Source: Impatiens glandulifera
Taxonomy: Eukaryota; Streptophyta; Magnoliopsida; Ericales; Balsaminaceae
NCBI RefSeq assembly: GCF_907164915.1
Contig: NC_061866.1
Coordinates: 46,741,370-46,805,369, forward strand
Length of the DNA stretch: 64,000 nucleotides
Direction: 5' to 3'
Within the stretch, counting starts at the first letter, position 1. Each line of letters begins with the position of its first letter. Positions 62,116-64,000 of this stretch are shown here, piece by piece. Below the pieces are notes generated by a model. The model worked only from the letters and a program-made list of their open reading frames with translations. It was not told the origin of the DNA and ran no database searches. A program made the translations under genes and the position numbers.

Positions 62116-64000
62116 TTAAGCAGCTTCAGCAAATCCAACTTGCATGTTCCCATAGTCAAAAACAGTGTGATATTGACCCATGAAAACATCTCCTAAGATC
62201 CTGCAAATTTGTTTACATCCAAAACAACAACATCAATTTCAGATCCATTTTTTTACACTGCAGTTGCATGAGTAGATGATCTAGAGAGTTAGTTAATTAC
62301 CAGAGAGGTCCGCGAGGTGGAGCAACATCAAGGGCAGTAAATCCGCTAATACATTGCACTGCAGCTCCCTCCCCAACTTGGAGAACATACTGATCATAAA
62401 ACAACAACATCATAAGAAAGAAAGAAAAATAAAAGAGAGAAAACAAAATAGTACTAATTTAATAATGGATTTTATTAAATTACCTGTTCGGGTGTGAGAT
62501 CAAATGCTTTACCGCCAATAGTGAAGGAAACATTGGGCATTGTAGAAAGTAAATTGCAGTCCACAGACGATTCTCCCATTGGACTAGGCAGCTTATCACA
62601 GAGCTGCATCATATTTTTTATTTTATTTTAAGCTCAAAGTGAAACGGACTTTTTCAACAAATGAGAAATACAGAAAATGAAATGCTAGTTAATTGTTAAC
62701 CTGGTTAATATAGTCCAATATCCGCTCCTCAGTCTCGTTCTTCTTAATTCGGTTTTGCATCCACACAACTGACATTTGGCAAGCAGAACACATGAGGTCA
62801 CTGTGGACACCTGACGAGGACTTTTCATGTTCCATGTCCACCACACTCTTTATCACACTGCAAGTCAAGGAAATGTCAAAAATTTAAACAAATTCTAGCT
62901 TTAAATATCGTAGTTTGGTTCACTTCTGAGCCAAACGATGTTTAATAGTATATATGTTGTACAATTTCATTTGCATCTCGTGAACAAAAATTCACCTTTT
63001 TCAGGAAGGGCTTGTTTAATGTGATTTATTTGGATCACATACAAAAAAAAAGCAATATCTCATCATCAACCACTTTCTTTCATTAAATAATTCAAACCAT
63101 CAACTAAAATACTAAATAGGATATTTTGGTTATTTGATTCAAATAAACCACTTTTCATCAAACAGTATTCCTTTTCCTTAAAAAACAGTTTATTTCAAGA
63201 AACCACAAAGACCAAACAATCTTTAAATGAACTTGGGAGATAGCTACATAAGTATAAACATAGTATAGATGAAACAATAAAAAAAATGGTCAATTAATTA
63301 GGATTTACTGTTACATTGACTAGTAACGAGTTCAAAAACTTACATATCCTCCCGAGCAGTAGTGCACAAGCCAATTTGGGAACAGATCTGCTGAGGATCA
63401 GTCTGGAATGCAATACAACCATGAATTATATATTAAGTTATAATTTGAACTTAAGAAGAATATAAAAGGAACTCATAAAAAGAGGGAAAAAGTTAAAGAT
63501 GGAATGGAATGCCTTTTGGAGAAGCATGTCTAGTATGGTCTGTCCATATTCTGAAATCACTGTCTTGCACTCCTGGCTTACAACCCCAGAGGCTCCAATA
63601 GCTTTGTTGATTTGCGTAACAACAGTCTGAGCAAAGGAAAGAAAAAGCATATTGAATGTCAGACAAAATTAGACATTACATATCATCAATAAGCAATATA
63701 AGTGATTATTCATGATACACACCGTTGGTCCAGCCAACAAAGAAGTTCCAGAATCAGCAATTGCGGCACAACCACTGGCGCAGAAACCTGAAAATTAAAA
63801 AGGTATACTTTTTCAAAAAAAAAAGCAAAATGAAGAAAGGATGCAGATGATTCATTATAGTGCAACTAATTACCTGTTGTTTCCCCATTAACTGTGACAT
63901 CGCCCATCTCAAACTGCATATATTATGGAAAACAATCGATTCAAGCTACGAAATTTCGCCACTTATGGTATAAATAATTTAAGTAGATATTGATGGAAAT
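62116..64000 (-). CDS. Aspartic proteinase 2, phytepsin type (5' part outside window)
   Basis: Tandem paralogue of proteinase 1, cut by the window end. Visible exons on the minus strand: 63913-63874, 63787-63723, 63626-63513, 63402-63344, 62857-62701, 62603-62484, 62389-62301 and 62200-62116. The lengths 157, 120, 89 and 85 equal those of proteinase 1, and 40+65 equals its fused exon of 105. The protein shows [13 protein letters not shown], the second catalytic motif [10 protein letters not shown], a PSI region starting [20 protein letters not shown], and the end [14 protein letters not shown]. The intron after 63513 begins with GC instead of GT. The N-terminal lobe with the first catalytic Asp lies beyond 64000. 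Confidence 0.9.

Overview
The window is nuclear DNA of a flowering plant, most likely a eudicot. The evidence is spliced genes with GT-AG introns, plant-specific families (GAMYB-type R2R3 MYB, germin-like proteins, glycine-rich cell-wall proteins, phytepsins with a saposin-like insert), very AT-rich intergenic DNA with long (TA)n and (TAA)n tracts, and plant-type MULE, hAT, CACTA-like, SINE, LINE and LTR sequences. The species cannot be assigned from sequence alone.

Layout. 1-8.3 kb: gene-free, repeat-rich DNA with a hAT-like MITE, SINE-like repeats and microsatellites. 8.69-11.01 kb (+): an 11-exon GT31 beta-1,3-galactosyltransferase. 15.05-16.43 kb (-): a 3-exon GAMYB-like MYB gene that keeps a miR159-complementary site. 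17.3-21.2 kb: a degenerate tandem-repeat array carrying two solo LTRs in opposite orientation, both inserted at the same point of a higher-order repeat. 21.2-25.5 kb: AT-rich DNA with a decayed LINE. 25.75-50.54 kb (+): seven two-exon germin-like genes in one orientation, five in 25.7-36.1 kb and two in 47.3-50.5 kb. The gap between the two groups holds a 3.8-kb MULE with a 9-bp target duplication and a Ulp1-like (C48) gene, the first glycine-rich protein gene (41.1-42.4 kb), and a 1.1-kb AT-rich element made of a nearly perfect 390-bp inverted repeat. 53.46-54.86 kb (+): a second glycine-rich protein gene, duplicated together with its promoter. 58.4-64 kb (-): two tandem phytepsin-type aspartic proteinase genes, the second cut by the window edge.

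How the genes relate. The germin-like and glycine-rich proteins have signal peptides and are expected in the apoplast. The aspartic proteinases are expected in the secretory pathway or vacuole, and the galactosyltransferase in the Golgi. The centre of the window is an interleaved local duplication field: every germin-like copy carries the same promoter module (CCGGCT box to TATATAAGG), an eighth promoter module stands without a gene, and several copies are mosaics whose 5' and 3' halves resemble different paralogues. Exon limits were set by reading splice sites by eye and checking frame and paralogue exon lengths; no database search was possible.
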